Part shown: piece by piece, positions 41,133 to 50,337 of the stretch
Numbering within the stretch: position 1 is the stretch's first letter
Layout: every line of letters starts with the position of its first letter
Assembly: GCA_051024685.1 (NCBI GenBank)
Contig: JAZHPA010000016.1
Location: 1-57,241 of the forward strand
DNA from: UBA12545 sp051024685
GTDB taxonomy: Bacteria > Bacillota > DSM-521 > Neomoorellales > Neomoorellaceae
Reading direction: 5' to 3'
DNA length: 57,241 bases
Notes under the pieces: model-generated
What the model was told of the DNA's origin: nothing
Database searches by the model: none
What the model saw: only the letters and a program-made list of their open reading frames with translations
Made by a program: the position numbers and the translations under genes

Positions 41133-41334
41133 ATTCATCTCCTCCCCGGGCAATTTAGTAACTATTTGGTTCCGGTTAATTTAAGCTTAATGTACAAGCC
41201 CAGGAAATGTCAATGTAAGTGTACGCCGCTACCCAGACTTAATTTTATTTTAATTTCAAGGCAGGAATTTCCGTAAAAACGGCAAATAAAATATAAATAC
41301 AAGGGTTTAATAAGACATGTTCAAAGTGCGCCTG

Positions 41335-41405
41335 TCTTCGTATATCCCCAGTAATAGGGTCTGGGGGTTTCTACCAGGCAACCGTAAATTGCCCGGCTAC
41401 GAAGG
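41335..41405 (+). promoter_or_regulatory. Guanine riboswitch (purine aptamer, C74 type)
   Basis: The aptamer has a P1 stem TTCGTA/TACGAA, the TATATCCCCAGTAATAGGG and GGGGGTTTCTACCAGGCA core, then CCGTAAATTGCC, all matching the purine fold, with loop bases able to make the kissing contact. At the specificity position the sequence is GGCTACG, i.e. C where adenine switches have U (GATTATG), so guanine or hypoxanthine is the expected ligand. It precedes a purine permease gene. Confidence 0.93.
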
Positions 41406-41450
41406 CGGTCCTGAGGGTCCGCCGGTGAGCTGGGTTAATTTTTTAAGGCC
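41404..41450 (+). terminator. Expression-platform terminator of the guanine riboswitch
   Basis: GGCGG...CCGCC hairpin right after P1, then GAGCTGGGTTAATTTTTTAAGG. Its 5' side abuts the P1 strand, so ligand binding could free it and stop transcription. The stem is short, hence the moderate confidence. Confidence 0.55.
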
Positions 41451-41542
41451 GTATCGAAAGGGGTGATGGGTTTGGCCGGGGTCGGTTCATAAGGTTTAGC
41501 AGCCCGAAAATGGACACACTAACGTAAAAGGAGGGGTCAAAC

Positions 41543-42859
41543 ATGTCCGTACAGGAAGGCTTCCTGGAGAGGGTGTTTAGGCTAAAGGAAAATAACACCA
41601 CCGTCCGTACAGAGGTGCTGGCCGGCTTTACCACTTTTATGACCATGGCCTATATCATTTTTGTTAACCCCACCATCCTCAGCACTACGGGCATGGACTT
41701 TAACGCCGTCCTGGTGGCCACCATCCTGGCCAGTGCCGTGGGTACCCTGCTCATGGCCTTCTTAGCCAATTATCCTATTGCCGTGGCTCCAGGCATGGGG
41801 CTCAATGCTTTCTTTGCTTATACCATCGTGAAGCAGATGGGTTACTCCTGGGAGGCAGCGTTAGCAGCAGTTTTCATGAGCGGTATCATTTTCATAATCC
41901 TCACTTTAACTAAAGCGCGAGAGGCTATCGTCAACTCCATTCCCCTTTCCCTTAAACTGGCCATCAGTGCTGGTATCGGCGTTTTCATCGCCCTCATAGG
42001 ATTACAGAGCGCAGGCATTGTTGTCTCCAACCCCGATACGCTGGTGAAATTGGGGAACCTCCGCGATCCATCTGTACTGTTGGCTATTGCAGGCCTCATT
42101 ATCACCGCCGCTCTGGTGGGCCTGCGCGTCAAGGGTGCCCTCTTGTTGGGCATTATCATTACCACCCTGCTGGGCATACCCCTAGGCATCACCAAACTGG
42201 AGGGCTTAAAAATCATAAGCTTGCCTCCCAGCCTGGCTCCCACTTTTGGAGCCTTTAGGCTCGGCCTAGGTGATCTCGTGGCCGCCGGCATCATTCCCGT
42301 AATCTTTACCCTGACCTTTGTGGACCTCTTTGATACCCTGGGTACCCTAATCGGGGTAAGCAGCAAGGCAGGGTTCTTGGACGAAAAGGGGCATTTGCCG
42401 CGTGCGGGGCAGGCCCTGATGTCCGATGCCGTAGCCACCACCTGCGGGGCCATACTGGGCACCAGCACGTGCGTGGCCTATATTGAAAGCGCGTCGGGCG
42501 TGGCCGAAGGCGGCCGCACGGGACTGACTGCCCTGGTAGTGGCCCTGCTCTTTCTTGCTTCCCTGTTCTTCTCTCCCCTGGTAGGCATCGTCCCCGCCGT
42601 GGCTACGGCGCCCGTACTCGTCATCGTGGGCATTTTCATGATGGAACCCATCATGAAAATCGATTTCAGCAACTTCCTCGAGGCCGCGCCGGCCTTCTTA
42701 ACCATCGTCATCATGCCCTTCACGTACGATATAGCCGAAGGTATCGTTTGGGGTGTGCTGGCCTACGTGTTCCTTAACCTGATTACCGGCAATACCAAGA
42801 AGATCAGCCTTACCATGTGGATACTGGCCGTGTTATTCGTAATCCGCTTCTTCATATAG
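41543..42859 (+). CDS. Guanine/hypoxanthine permease (NCS2, AzgA/PbuG type)
   Basis: 438 residues, about twelve helices. Characteristic segments are TEVLAGFTTFMTMAYIIFVN, ANYPIAVAPGMGLNAFFAYT, FVDLFDTLGTLIGVSSKAGF and the TSTCVAYIESASGVAEGGRT stretch that carries the substrate-binding helices of the AzgA subgroup. The AAAAGGAGGGG ribosome site is followed by ATG at 41543. It is under the guanine riboswitch, so import is shut off when guanine is plentiful. Confidence 0.93.
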   Translation: MSVQEGFLERVFRLKENNTTVRTEVLAGFTTFMTMAYIIFVNPTILSTTGMDFNAVLVATILASAVGTLLMAFLANYPIAVAPGMGLNAFFAYTIVKQMGYSWEAALAAVFMSGIIFIILTLTKAREAIVNSIPLSLKLAISAGIGVFIALIGLQSAGIVVSNPDTLVKLGNLRDPSVLLAIAGLIITAALVGLRVKGALLLGIIITTLLGIPLGITKLEGLKIISLPPSLAPTFGAFRLGLGDLVAAGIIPVIFTLTFVDLFDTLGTLIGVSSKAGFLDEKGHLPRAGQALMSDAVATTCGAILGTSTCVAYIESASGVAEGGRTGLTALVVALLFLASLFFSPLVGIVPAVATAPVLVIVGIFMMEPIMKIDFSNFLEAAPAFLTIVIMPFTYDIAEGIVWGVLAYVFLNLITGNTKKISLTMWILAVLFVIRFFI

Positions 42860-43238
42860 GTTGAGATAAGCGCCGCCACACTTTTAAAGCCCCCTTCACC
42901 GCCCGCCGGGCGTGCTCCATGAGTAGAGCAATTTCATGGGGCCCGGCTCCTTCTATATGGACGCCGGCCACCACGACTGCCGGCACTCCGCACTTGGAAG
43001 CCAACAACAGGGCGGCAGGCCGCGCGAGCTCGTCATCCTTGTGCCCCACTACGGCCAAAACAGACGCGGTGGCACTGGTCTTCCTGGCATCCCGCAGGCT
43101 GGGACGGGGCAGAGCCAGGGCCACCGCCCCCACATGGGGCCTTTCTCCCCCGAAGAGGTGGGCCACTACTCCTTCTCCCGCTTTAAAAAGGCGGCAGCAG
43201 ACCATGAGGCGGCCGCAACCTGCACGGTAAGTAATCAT
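42852..43238 (-). CDS. LpdD-like prenylated-flavin chaperone
   Basis: 128 residues with the LpdD-family pattern HVGAVALALPRPSLRDARKT, SATASVLAVVGHKDDELARP and VVVAGVHIEGAGPHEIALLM. LpdD proteins occur with UbiX- and UbiD-like proteins and are thought to help deliver prenylated flavin. The ATG overlaps the ubiX stop (ATGA), so the two are coupled. No UbiD-type decarboxylase is in the window. Confidence 0.7.
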   Translation of the reverse strand: MITYRAGCGRLMVCCRLFKAGEGVVAHLFGGERPHVGAVALALPRPSLRDARKTSATASVLAVVGHKDDELARPAALLLASKCGVPAVVVAGVHIEGAGPHEIALLMEHARRAVKGALKVWRRLSQPI

Positions 43239-43798
43239 TGCTCTTCACCACCCCAGCGCCGGTATAAATTATGCTCCAGGCCCAGCTGGTCTAAAATGCG
43301 GCCCACCAAATGGTCCACCAGATCCTCCAGGGTGCGCGGGCGGTGATAAAAGGCCGGCATGGGGGGCAGGATGACCACGCCCAGGCGGGCCAACCGCAGC
43401 ATATTTTCCAGGTGGATGGCGTTTAAAGGGGTCTCCCGGGGTACGAGGATGAGCTTGCGGCCTTCCTTCAGGGTGACATCGGCCGCGCGGCTGACAAGAT
43501 TGGAGGCCAGGCCGTGGGCAATGTTGGCCAGGGTCTTCATGCTGCAGGGCACGACTACCATGCCCTCGTGTCTGAAGGAACCGCTGGCCACGGCCGCCTC
43601 CAGGTGGTCTTCCTGGTAGTTTACGGTCGCCAAGGCCCGAACCGCTTCTACTTCCCAGGGGGTCTCAATTTCTATAGTCTTTTCCCCCCAGCGGCTCAAA
43701 ATCAGGTGGGTTTCTACCTCCAGGCTTTGGAGCACCTGCAGAAGCCGTATACCGTAAATAGCCCCTGTAGCCCCAGTTATAGCTACGACAACTCGCAC
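43235..43798 (-). CDS. ubiX: Flavin prenyltransferase UbiX
   Basis: 187 residues. It transfers dimethylallyl to FMN to make the prenylated cofactor of UbiD decarboxylases. Visible are VVVAITGATGAIYGIRLLQV, VASGSFRHEGMVVVPCSMKT, ARLGVVILPPMPAFYHRPRT and LVDHLVGRILDQLGL, all family signatures. GTG 43798 overlaps the end of the Ppx gene by 16 nt. It is followed by lpdD. Confidence 0.94.
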   Translation of the reverse strand: MRVVVAITGATGAIYGIRLLQVLQSLEVETHLILSRWGEKTIEIETPWEVEAVRALATVNYQEDHLEAAVASGSFRHEGMVVVPCSMKTLANIAHGLASNLVSRAADVTLKEGRKLILVPRETPLNAIHLENMLRLARLGVVILPPMPAFYHRPRTLEDLVDHLVGRILDQLGLEHNLYRRWGGEEQ

Positions 43799-44688
43799 AA
43801 CTCCATCTCCTCTCCCGCCGCATATAGAAGCAGGCCCCAGAGCAGGTCCGCCTCGCTTATGATGACCTTTTCTGCTCCCAGGCCCTGCAGAACCGCTGCC
43901 AAAATGCTCGTCCCGGCCACAATAATATCGGCGCGTTCCGGCTGAAGCCCCGGAATCTCACGCCTCTCTTTCAGGGGAAGGGCCCTTAAAAAATCCCGCC
44001 AGTAATGAATTCTTTCCCGTCGCAGGGTGAATCCGTGAACCAAATCGGACCGGTAATCCCTTAAGCCCTGCTCCATAGCAGCCAGGGTGGTGGCCGTGCC
44101 GCCCGTGGCTACCACCTGGGGAGGGCCCTTCTTCCTTACCTCCCGTAAAACTGGAGCCAGTACCTCTACCATGGCGGCCTCCGGCGTACGGGCCTCGGTG
44201 CAGCGAACGGCCCCTAAGGGAACGCTCCGCAAATTTAAGCGGCCGTGATCTTCCCAGCTTAATTCCGTACTGCCGCCTCCCACATCTACCACTACAATCT
44301 CTTCCGGGGCCTCGGCCTTAAGGCCTGCCCTAACCCCGCGATAGTTCAAAAGGGCTTCCGCTTCCCCGCTGATAATCCTCGCCGTAAGGCCGGTAACTTG
44401 CCGAAAGCCGTCCAAGAGCAGGTAAGCGTTGTCGGCTTCCCTGGCCGCCGCGGTGGCCACTGCGGCGATTCCGGCCAGGGGAAAGGCCCGAGCCTCGGCC
44501 ACCAGCTCCCTGGCCCCCTCCAGGGTCCTCTCAATGGAGTCGGCAGCCAGCCTACCGCCCTGAAACCGGGCCATGAGGCGGGTGCTCTTGAGCCTCTGCA
44601 GTACGGGGTGTACTCGTCCCTGTTCTACTTGTCCCACCAGCAGGCGGACGGAGTTAGAGCCTATATCCAGAGCGGCGCAAATAGGCAT
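43783..44688 (-). CDS. ppx: Exopolyphosphatase / pppGpp phosphohydrolase (Ppx/GppA)
   Basis: 301 residues of the actin-like ASKHA fold: ALDIGSNSVRLLVGQVE, ISGEAEALLNYRGVRAGLK, IVVDVGGGSTELSWEDHG and VATGGTATTLAAMEQGL. This is the short Ppx/GppA form lacking the C-terminal HD-type domain. ATG 44688 is preceded by AAGGAG; the frame upstream to 44727 is not needed. It lies in a minus-strand run S1 gene - ppx - ubiX - lpdD. Confidence 0.92.
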   Translation of the reverse strand: MPICAALDIGSNSVRLLVGQVEQGRVHPVLQRLKSTRLMARFQGGRLAADSIERTLEGARELVAEARAFPLAGIAAVATAAAREADNAYLLLDGFRQVTGLTARIISGEAEALLNYRGVRAGLKAEAPEEIVVVDVGGGSTELSWEDHGRLNLRSVPLGAVRCTEARTPEAAMVEVLAPVLREVRKKGPPQVVATGGTATTLAAMEQGLRDYRSDLVHGFTLRRERIHYWRDFLRALPLKERREIPGLQPERADIIVAGTSILAAVLQGLGAEKVIISEADLLWGLLLYAAGEEMELCELS

Positions 44689-44762
44689 GGCACAACTGCT
44701 CCTTATATTTGGCACAATAACGGGCACCGCTTCGGGTGCCCCGATTGTAGCTATCGGATTGT

Positions 44763-45158
44763 TTAATAACTCCGCGCTCCGCGCCCTTTACGCCTAGCTT
44801 CGGTCTGGCGTCGCAGGTCCTGGAGCCGCTCGTCACTTTCCTTCAGGAAGCGGGCTAGCTTTTCCTCGAAGGAGGCGTGAGCCCGGGGTTTGGACGAGGG
44901 CCTCTTGCCGGTTCTCTCCTGTTCCGGTAACGCTCGTTTAATGGAGAGCCCTATTTTCCCCCCCTCATCGATCCGGATCACTTTGACGCGCACCCGGTCC
45001 TGAACTTTAACGTAATCGTTGACGTCTTTCACAAAGGTATTGGCCACTTCGGAAATATGCACCAGCCCGGTAACTCCACCTGGTAGTTCCACAAAGGCCC
45101 CGAATTTGGTAACCCCCGTGACCACCCCTTCTAGGATAGTACCCACTTCGATGGTCAT
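44763..45158 (-). CDS. S1-domain RNA-binding protein
   Basis: 131 residues. The S1 domain fills the first 75 (GTILEGVVTGVTKFGAFVEL, PGGVTGLVHISEVANTFVKD, VRVKVIRIDEGGKIGLSIK), then comes a charged helical tail (FEEKLARFLKESDERLQDLR). It resembles YabR/YugI-type general stress or ribosome-associated proteins. A clear sigma-A promoter lies at 45207-45236. A hairpin GGGCACC/GGTGCCC lies past its stop near 44730, but the T-run is weak. Confidence 0.88.
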   Translation of the reverse strand: MTIEVGTILEGVVTGVTKFGAFVELPGGVTGLVHISEVANTFVKDVNDYVKVQDRVRVKVIRIDEGGKIGLSIKRALPEQERTGKRPSSKPRAHASFEEKLARFLKESDERLQDLRRQTEARRKGRGARSY

Positions 45159-45206
45159 ATAAACAATATGCCCCCTGGATTATATAGATAGAATGAGGAT
45201 GATACC

Positions 45207-45236
45207 ATTATATGCAAGGGGTGCGAAAATTGTCAA
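45207..45236 (-). promoter_or_regulatory. Sigma-A promoter of the S1-domain gene
   Basis: The minus strand has TTGACA (45231-45236), 18 nt, then TATAAT (45207-45212), about 48 nt before the ATG. Confidence 0.85.
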
Positions 45237-45245
45237 TAGCCTTTC

Positions 45246-46493
45246 TTAATTCCCCGTGATGTCGGCCCCCAGGCCCTGCAGCTTGCCCACCAGATCTTCA
45301 TATCCTCGCTGAATATGGTGCACGCAGCTTATTTCTGTTTCTCCCTCGGCCATGAGCCCTGCGATGACCAGAGCAGCCCCCGCCCGCAGGTCGGTAGCCT
45401 TAACACAGGCCCCGGTAAGTTTTTCTATCCCCTTGACTACCGCACAGTGTCCTTCGATTACAATCTGGGCCCCCATGCGTTTGAGTTCATTGACGTGCAT
45501 AAAGCGGTTTTCAAACACCGTTTCCGTAATGACGCTGCTCCCCTGGGCCGCGGTCAGGAGGGCCATGAACTGGGCCTGCATGTCCGTCGGAAAGCCGGGA
45601 TAAGGCATAGTCTTGAGATCCACCGCCTTCAGAGGCAGTTGGGCCCGTACCCGCACTCCGCCGTTTTCCTCTTCCAGAATGGCTCCCGTTTCCCTCAATT
45701 TGGCCATGACGGCCTTGAGGTGGGTGGGGATGACGTTTTCCACCAGTACGTCGCCGCCCGTGGCAGCAGCCGCCACCATGAAGGTACCCGCCTCGATGCG
45801 GTCCGGTATGACGGCATGAGAAGTTCCGTGGAGCCGGCTTACACCCTCGATTCTTATGACCCGGGTACCGGCCCCAGTGATCCGCCCGCCCATGGCATTG
45901 ATGAAATTGGCCAGGTCAACAATCTCCGGTTCGCCAGCGGCATTTTCGATGGTAGTCGTCCCCTCCGCCAGAGCCGCAGCCATCATGATGTTTTCGGTAG
46001 CCCCTACGCTGGGAAAATCTAAGTAAATCGATGCCCCTCGCAAACGGCGGGCACGCGCCTTGACCCAACCGTTTCTCACTTCGATTTCCGCCCCCAGGGC
46101 GGCCAGACCCTTAAGGTGCAGATCAATGGGACGGGCACCGATGGCGCAACCACCGGGAAGGGCTACCTTTACCTTCCCTGCACGAGCCAAGAGGGGTCCT
46201 AAAACTAAAAAGGAAGCCCGCATGCGCCGCACAAAATCATAGGGAGGGGCCACCCCGGTTATACCTTCGTTGATGATCGTCAGGGTTTGCCGGCCGGGAA
46301 TGACGCGCAATCCCAGCTCGCTGACCACCCCGCACATGGTGTCTACATCGGCTAGGTGCGGTACTTCCTCCAGGCGGCACTCCCCTTCCGCCAGCAGGCA
46401 GGCGGCAATGATGGGCAGGGCCGCATTCTTAGCCCCGCTGATCGCAACCCGGCCCTCCAGCCGGGCTCCTCCTCTCACCCTTATGCTGTCCAA
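45246..46493 (-). CDS. murA: UDP-N-acetylglucosamine 1-carboxyvinyltransferase MurA
   Basis: The first committed step of peptidoglycan synthesis. The 415-residue EPSP-synthase-fold protein contains GGARLEGRVAISGAKNAALP, the catalytic loop LPGGCAIGARPIDLHLKGLA with the active-site Cys (fosfomycin target) and TMPYPGFPTDMQAQFMALLT. TTG 46493 gives MDSIRVRGGARL behind AAAAGGAG at 11 nt; the frame extends to TTG 46529, which would include the ribosome site. Same strand as ywmB and the atp operon. Confidence 0.95.
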   Translation of the reverse strand: MDSIRVRGGARLEGRVAISGAKNAALPIIAACLLAEGECRLEEVPHLADVDTMCGVVSELGLRVIPGRQTLTIINEGITGVAPPYDFVRRMRASFLVLGPLLARAGKVKVALPGGCAIGARPIDLHLKGLAALGAEIEVRNGWVKARARRLRGASIYLDFPSVGATENIMMAAALAEGTTTIENAAGEPEIVDLANFINAMGGRITGAGTRVIRIEGVSRLHGTSHAVIPDRIEAGTFMVAAAATGGDVLVENVIPTHLKAVMAKLRETGAILEEENGGVRVRAQLPLKAVDLKTMPYPGFPTDMQAQFMALLTAAQGSSVITETVFENRFMHVNELKRMGAQIVIEGHCAVVKGIEKLTGACVKATDLRAGAALVIAGLMAEGETEISCVHHIQRGYEDLVGKLQGLGADITGN

Positions 46494-46554
46494 GTTTATC
46501 TTTGCTCCTTTTGCAGGCCTGATTTGCAACCAGATTGATTATAACATAGTCTGG

Positions 46555-47385
46555 TTAATATTCGCCACCCAAAAGAGGAGAGCCTATGTGTAGGTAAGTT
46601 GTACCACTGCTGAGGTGGTAACGCAGAGCCACTTGGAGGTTGACGCGCCGCCCGCTTACTTCTAAATACTGAGGTAGCAGGGGGCTGTAGGCGCTAAGGC
46701 TGAGCATCTCCTCATCCTCAATACCTTCCGCCGGGCTGGCCTGCAGGGCTTGCAGTACGGCCGCCGCCCGCCGGCGACGCTCCTCCGGGGAGAGGCGTCC
46801 CGGGATCTGGCCGGTAACCGTGTAGGTCAGACGGGGCCCGGCCTGGAATTCGCCGAAGGCCCTGTAGGCCTGCTGTACCCACTGCTTAAGTGTGGAGGCC
46901 ACCGTACCCTCCCCGGGGCATCCCTTCCATTGGAGTAAAAGGTACGTCTCGCCCCCGTCTCCTGTTTCTCCCAGGCTCTGGACCGCCAGGTAGAGCACCG
47001 CGTCCGGCCCCGCTGCTCCCTCCCAGGCGCAGGACCGGAAAACAGGTCCCTCCTCCTTTTTCCAGGAAAGGTTTTCCGTCAGTCCTAAGGCGCGGGCCGC
47101 CCGGGCGGCCGCCCGGGATACCTGCTCCAAGTCCCCCAAAGCCGGCTCAATCCTGCCCCAGCTTTCCAGTCCAGCGCTCAGGCCCCTGGCCTCCGCGGCT
47201 TCCAGGGCTCCTTCCAAGATCTCGGCGACTTCCGGCCGTCCTTCTGCCGGGGGTGGCGTGGAGGTCGGCCGCGAATTTTCATCGGCCAAGGGCTTCCACC
47301 CGATGAACCACCCGCAGGTCACACTTAGGATTACCAGTCCGCCTACCAGGGCTTTGAACTTTACCGGCGCTCCAGGTGCGTGCAT
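46555..47385 (-). CDS. ywmB: YwmB-like exported protein
   Basis: 276 residues. An N-terminal membrane segment (FKALVGGLVILSVTCGWFIG) precedes a domain with TATA-box-binding-like fold: LYLAVQSLGETGDGGETYLL, RLTYTVTGQIPGRLSPEERR and the closing VNLQVALRYHLSSGTTYLHI GSPLLGGEY. ywmB lies between atpC and murA in many Bacilli and Clostridia, as here. Function unknown; its neighbours suggest an envelope role. Confidence 0.82.
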   Translation of the reverse strand: MHAPGAPVKFKALVGGLVILSVTCGWFIGWKPLADENSRPTSTPPPAEGRPEVAEILEGALEAAEARGLSAGLESWGRIEPALGDLEQVSRAAARAARALGLTENLSWKKEEGPVFRSCAWEGAAGPDAVLYLAVQSLGETGDGGETYLLLQWKGCPGEGTVASTLKQWVQQAYRAFGEFQAGPRLTYTVTGQIPGRLSPEERRRRAAAVLQALQASPAEGIEDEEMLSLSAYSPLLPQYLEVSGRRVNLQVALRYHLSSGTTYLHIGSPLLGGEY

Positions 47386-47508
47386 AACGGTACCCCCTAA
47401 AAGATTCTCACCTCCTATTCTTACCAGTTGCCCTGCCGCATAATCCCTCGAGCGCCGGAATGTTACAATTTAGCCCGGCTGCCAAACGCCGGGCATCAAG
47501 GACAAAGC

Positions 47509-47949
47509 TCACGAATCACTCTCCGCAGCGCCTGCTGCCTTCAGCCTGGCCAGGGCCCGCTTAAGGGCAGACTCCGCCCGTACCAGGTCCACGCCCGGGG
47601 GCCTCTCTTTCAGCCGCCTTTCCGCTCTTTCTTTAGCCCTGCGTGCCCGCTCCACATCGATTTCTTCCGCTTTTTCGGCGGTGTCGGCCAAGATTACCAC
47701 CCGGTCGTCCACCACTTCCAAAAGGCCCCCGCTCACCGCCAGCCTTTTTTCCTGCCCGCCTTCCCGGTAGGTAATTACCCCGGGTACCAGAAGTGTTACC
47801 ATAGGGGCGTGACCGGGCAGGATGCCCAGATAGCCCAGCACACCCGGTGCGACAAGGCTGCTGGCCTCGGTACTCAGGAGCACTCTTTCCGGCGTTATGA
47901 CTTCCAGGCTAAAGGGGCCGCGGGCGACCGTTTTTCCCTTTTCGGCCAT
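47509..47949 (-). CDS. atpC: ATP synthase epsilon subunit
   Basis: 146 residues from ATG 47949 (GGGAGG 7 nt away). It has the beta-sandwich N-terminus (FSLEVITPERVLLSTEASSL, PGVLGYLGILPGHAPMVTLL) and a C-terminal helical pair (ARRAKERAERRLKERPPGVD) that can inhibit the rotor. Last gene of the atp operon, 16 nt after atpD. Confidence 0.94.
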   Translation of the reverse strand: MAEKGKTVARGPFSLEVITPERVLLSTEASSLVAPGVLGYLGILPGHAPMVTLLVPGVITYREGGQEKRLAVSGGLLEVVDDRVVILADTAEKAEEIDVERARRAKERAERRLKERPPGVDLVRAESALKRALARLKAAGAAESDS

Positions 47950-47965
47950 CACCCTACCTCCCGGC

Positions 47966-49357
47966 CTATACCATTTCCTGAGCTTTTTTCACGGCTTCAT
48001 CAATGGTACCCACCATATAGAAGGCATGTTCGGGCAGGTTGTCGTGGCGGCCTTCCAGTATTTCCTTGAAGCCGCGGATGGTTTCCTTCAACGGCACGTA
48101 AACCCCCGGCCGACCCGTAAAGGCCTCCGCCACGTGGAAGGGCTGGGAAAGGAACCGCTGGATTTTACGCGCCCGCGCCACCACCAGCTTATCCTCTTCC
48201 GAGAGCTCATCCATGCCAAGGATGGCGATGATATCCTGCAGCTCTTTATAGCGCTGCAGGACCTGCTGTACTCCCCGGGCCACCCGGTAATGCTCTTCTC
48301 CTACGATGCGGGGGTCCAGGATACGGGAAGTGGAATCGAGGGGATCTACCGCCGGATAAATACCCAACTCTGCTATCTGGCGCGACAGGACGGTGGTGGC
48401 GTCCAGATGGGCAAAGGTAGTGGCCGGCGCAGGATCGGTCAGGTCGTCGGCCGGTACGTAAATGGCCTGGACGGAGGTAATGGAACCCTTTTTAGTAGAG
48501 GTAATGCGCTCCTGCAGAGCGCCCATCTCCGTGGCCAGGGTGGGCTGATAGCCCACGGCCGAAGGCATGCGGCCCAGCAAAGCCGATACTTCCGAACCGG
48601 CCTGGACGAAGCGGAAAATGTTGTCGATGAAGAGGAGCACGTCCTGGCCTTCCACATCCCGGAAGTATTCGGCCATGGTCAGTCCCGTCAGCCCGACCCG
48701 CAAACGGGCGCCAGGGGGCTCGTTCATCTGCCCGAAAACCAGCACGGTTTTGTCGAGCACGCCGGCTTCCTTCATTTCCAGCCACAGGTCGTTGCCCTCA
48801 CGGGTTCGCTCGCCCACCCCCGCAAACACGGAGAAGCCGCCGTGTTCATAGGCGATATTGCGGATGAGCTCCATGATAATGACTGTCTTGCCTACACCGG
48901 CCCCCCCGAAGAGTCCCACTTTGCCGCCCTTAGCGTAGGGGGCCAGTAAATCCACCACCTTAATCCCCGTTTCCAGGATCTCGGTGGAGGGCTCCTGCTC
49001 CTCGAAGGAGGGCGCCGGGCGGTGGATGGGCAGGCGCTCCTTCGCCTCCACCGGGCCCAAATTATCAATAGGCTCCCCCAAAACGTTGAAGAGCCGGCCC
49101 AAGGTTTCACGGCCTACAGGGACGGTAATAGGCTGGCCGGTATCCACCGCTTCCATACCCCGCTGCAGCCCATCGGTGGAGGCCAGCGCCACGCACCGCA
49201 CCGTGTTGTTACCCAGATGCTGCATGGCCTCCATGGTAATATTGATGCGGCCGTCGGCCGACCTAATAGTAATGGCATTTAGGAGATCCGGTAGCTGGTG
49301 GGGAAATTCCACGTCCACCACCGGCCCTATAACCTGAACTACTCTTCCTACGTTCAA
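47966..49357 (-). CDS. atpD: ATP synthase beta subunit
   Basis: 463 residues; the catalytic subunit of F1. The P-loop GGAGVGKTVIIMELIRN, catalytic Glu in GVGERTREGNDLW, VLVFGQMNEPPGARLRVGL and the DELSEED-region match DELSEEDKLVVARARKIQ are all intact. TTG 49357 with GCGAGGTG upstream. Confidence 0.97.
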   Translation of the reverse strand: MNVGRVVQVIGPVVDVEFPHQLPDLLNAITIRSADGRINITMEAMQHLGNNTVRCVALASTDGLQRGMEAVDTGQPITVPVGRETLGRLFNVLGEPIDNLGPVEAKERLPIHRPAPSFEEQEPSTEILETGIKVVDLLAPYAKGGKVGLFGGAGVGKTVIIMELIRNIAYEHGGFSVFAGVGERTREGNDLWLEMKEAGVLDKTVLVFGQMNEPPGARLRVGLTGLTMAEYFRDVEGQDVLLFIDNIFRFVQAGSEVSALLGRMPSAVGYQPTLATEMGALQERITSTKKGSITSVQAIYVPADDLTDPAPATTFAHLDATTVLSRQIAELGIYPAVDPLDSTSRILDPRIVGEEHYRVARGVQQVLQRYKELQDIIAILGMDELSEEDKLVVARARKIQRFLSQPFHVAEAFTGRPGVYVPLKETIRGFKEILEGRHDNLPEHAFYMVGTIDEAVKKAQEMV

Positions 49358-49447
49358 GTTGTTTCACCTCGCTTGTTCTCCACAACACCCTTTAGATGGC
49401 AGAAGGGGTATGTCCCTTTCCCCCGAGCAGTACAGCGGAAAAGGATG

Positions 49448-50299
49448 CTACTGCAAGGCCTCGGCCCCGGCCACGACCTCCACGATTTCCCTGGTAATGG
49501 CCGCCTGGCGGGCCCGGTTAAAGGAAAGGGTTAGTTTATCAATCATCTCCGCCGCGTTCTCCGTAGCATGGTCCATGGCCGTCATGCGGGCGCCATGTTC
49601 GCTGGCCTTGGCTTCCAGAAGCGCCCGGTATACCTGGATTTCGCAATAGCGGGGTAAAAGGGCCCCCAGGACCTCTTTTTTCCCCGGTTCATAAATATAC
49701 TCCTGGGCCTTCAGCCCTTCTCCCGGGGGCGGAGTAATAGGCAGGAGCTTATCCACCCGGGGCACCTGCCGGATGGCCGAGTAGAAACGGCTGTAGATCA
49801 GATAAACCTCGTCCAGAACGCCATCCAGAAAGAGCTGCATTAGCTGTCGGGCAATTTGCCGGGCCAGGACAGGGTCCGGGGTGTCGCCCAGGTTAAGGTA
49901 TTCCCCTAAGATTTCTACCGGACGCCGCCGAAAGAAGTCCCGGCCTTTCCGCCCTATCGTGATGAGGGCTGCAGGCCTGTCTTCTTGGGCCAGCCTTTCC
50001 TGGGCCAGGCGTATGAGGTTGGCGTTATAACCGCCAGCCAGGCCCCGATCGGCGGTAATGAGGACATAACCTACCTTGCGCACTTCCCGTACGGCCGCCA
50101 GGGGCTGGTCATTGGGGTCGGCGGCGGCCACCAGGTGCTGGATGACTTCTGCCAGTTTATTCCCGTAGGGGCGACCGGAGGTCACCCGGTCCTGGATCTT
50201 GCGCAGTTTGGCAGCCGCCACCATTTTCATGGCCCGGGTGATTTGCTGGGTGCTGCGGATGCTCTTTATACGGCGTTTGAGATCCCGCATGGTGGGCAT
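49448..50299 (-). CDS. atpG: ATP synthase gamma subunit
   Basis: 283 residues, the rotor shaft. N-terminal RDLKRRIKSIRSTQQITRAM and MVAAAKLRK, the ADRGLAGGYN core and the C-terminal coiled coil (DKLTLSFNRARQAAITREIV EVVAGAEAL) are present. It lies between atpA and atpD with short gaps. Confidence 0.96.
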   Translation of the reverse strand: MPTMRDLKRRIKSIRSTQQITRAMKMVAAAKLRKIQDRVTSGRPYGNKLAEVIQHLVAAADPNDQPLAAVREVRKVGYVLITADRGLAGGYNANLIRLAQERLAQEDRPAALITIGRKGRDFFRRRPVEILGEYLNLGDTPDPVLARQIARQLMQLFLDGVLDEVYLIYSRFYSAIRQVPRVDKLLPITPPPGEGLKAQEYIYEPGKKEVLGALLPRYCEIQVYRALLEAKASEHGARMTAMDHATENAAEMIDKLTLSFNRARQAAITREIVEVVAGAEALQ

Positions 50300-50337
50300 A
50301 ATATCTCACCCCCTTAGGCGGTGCCTGGCAAGGCTTT

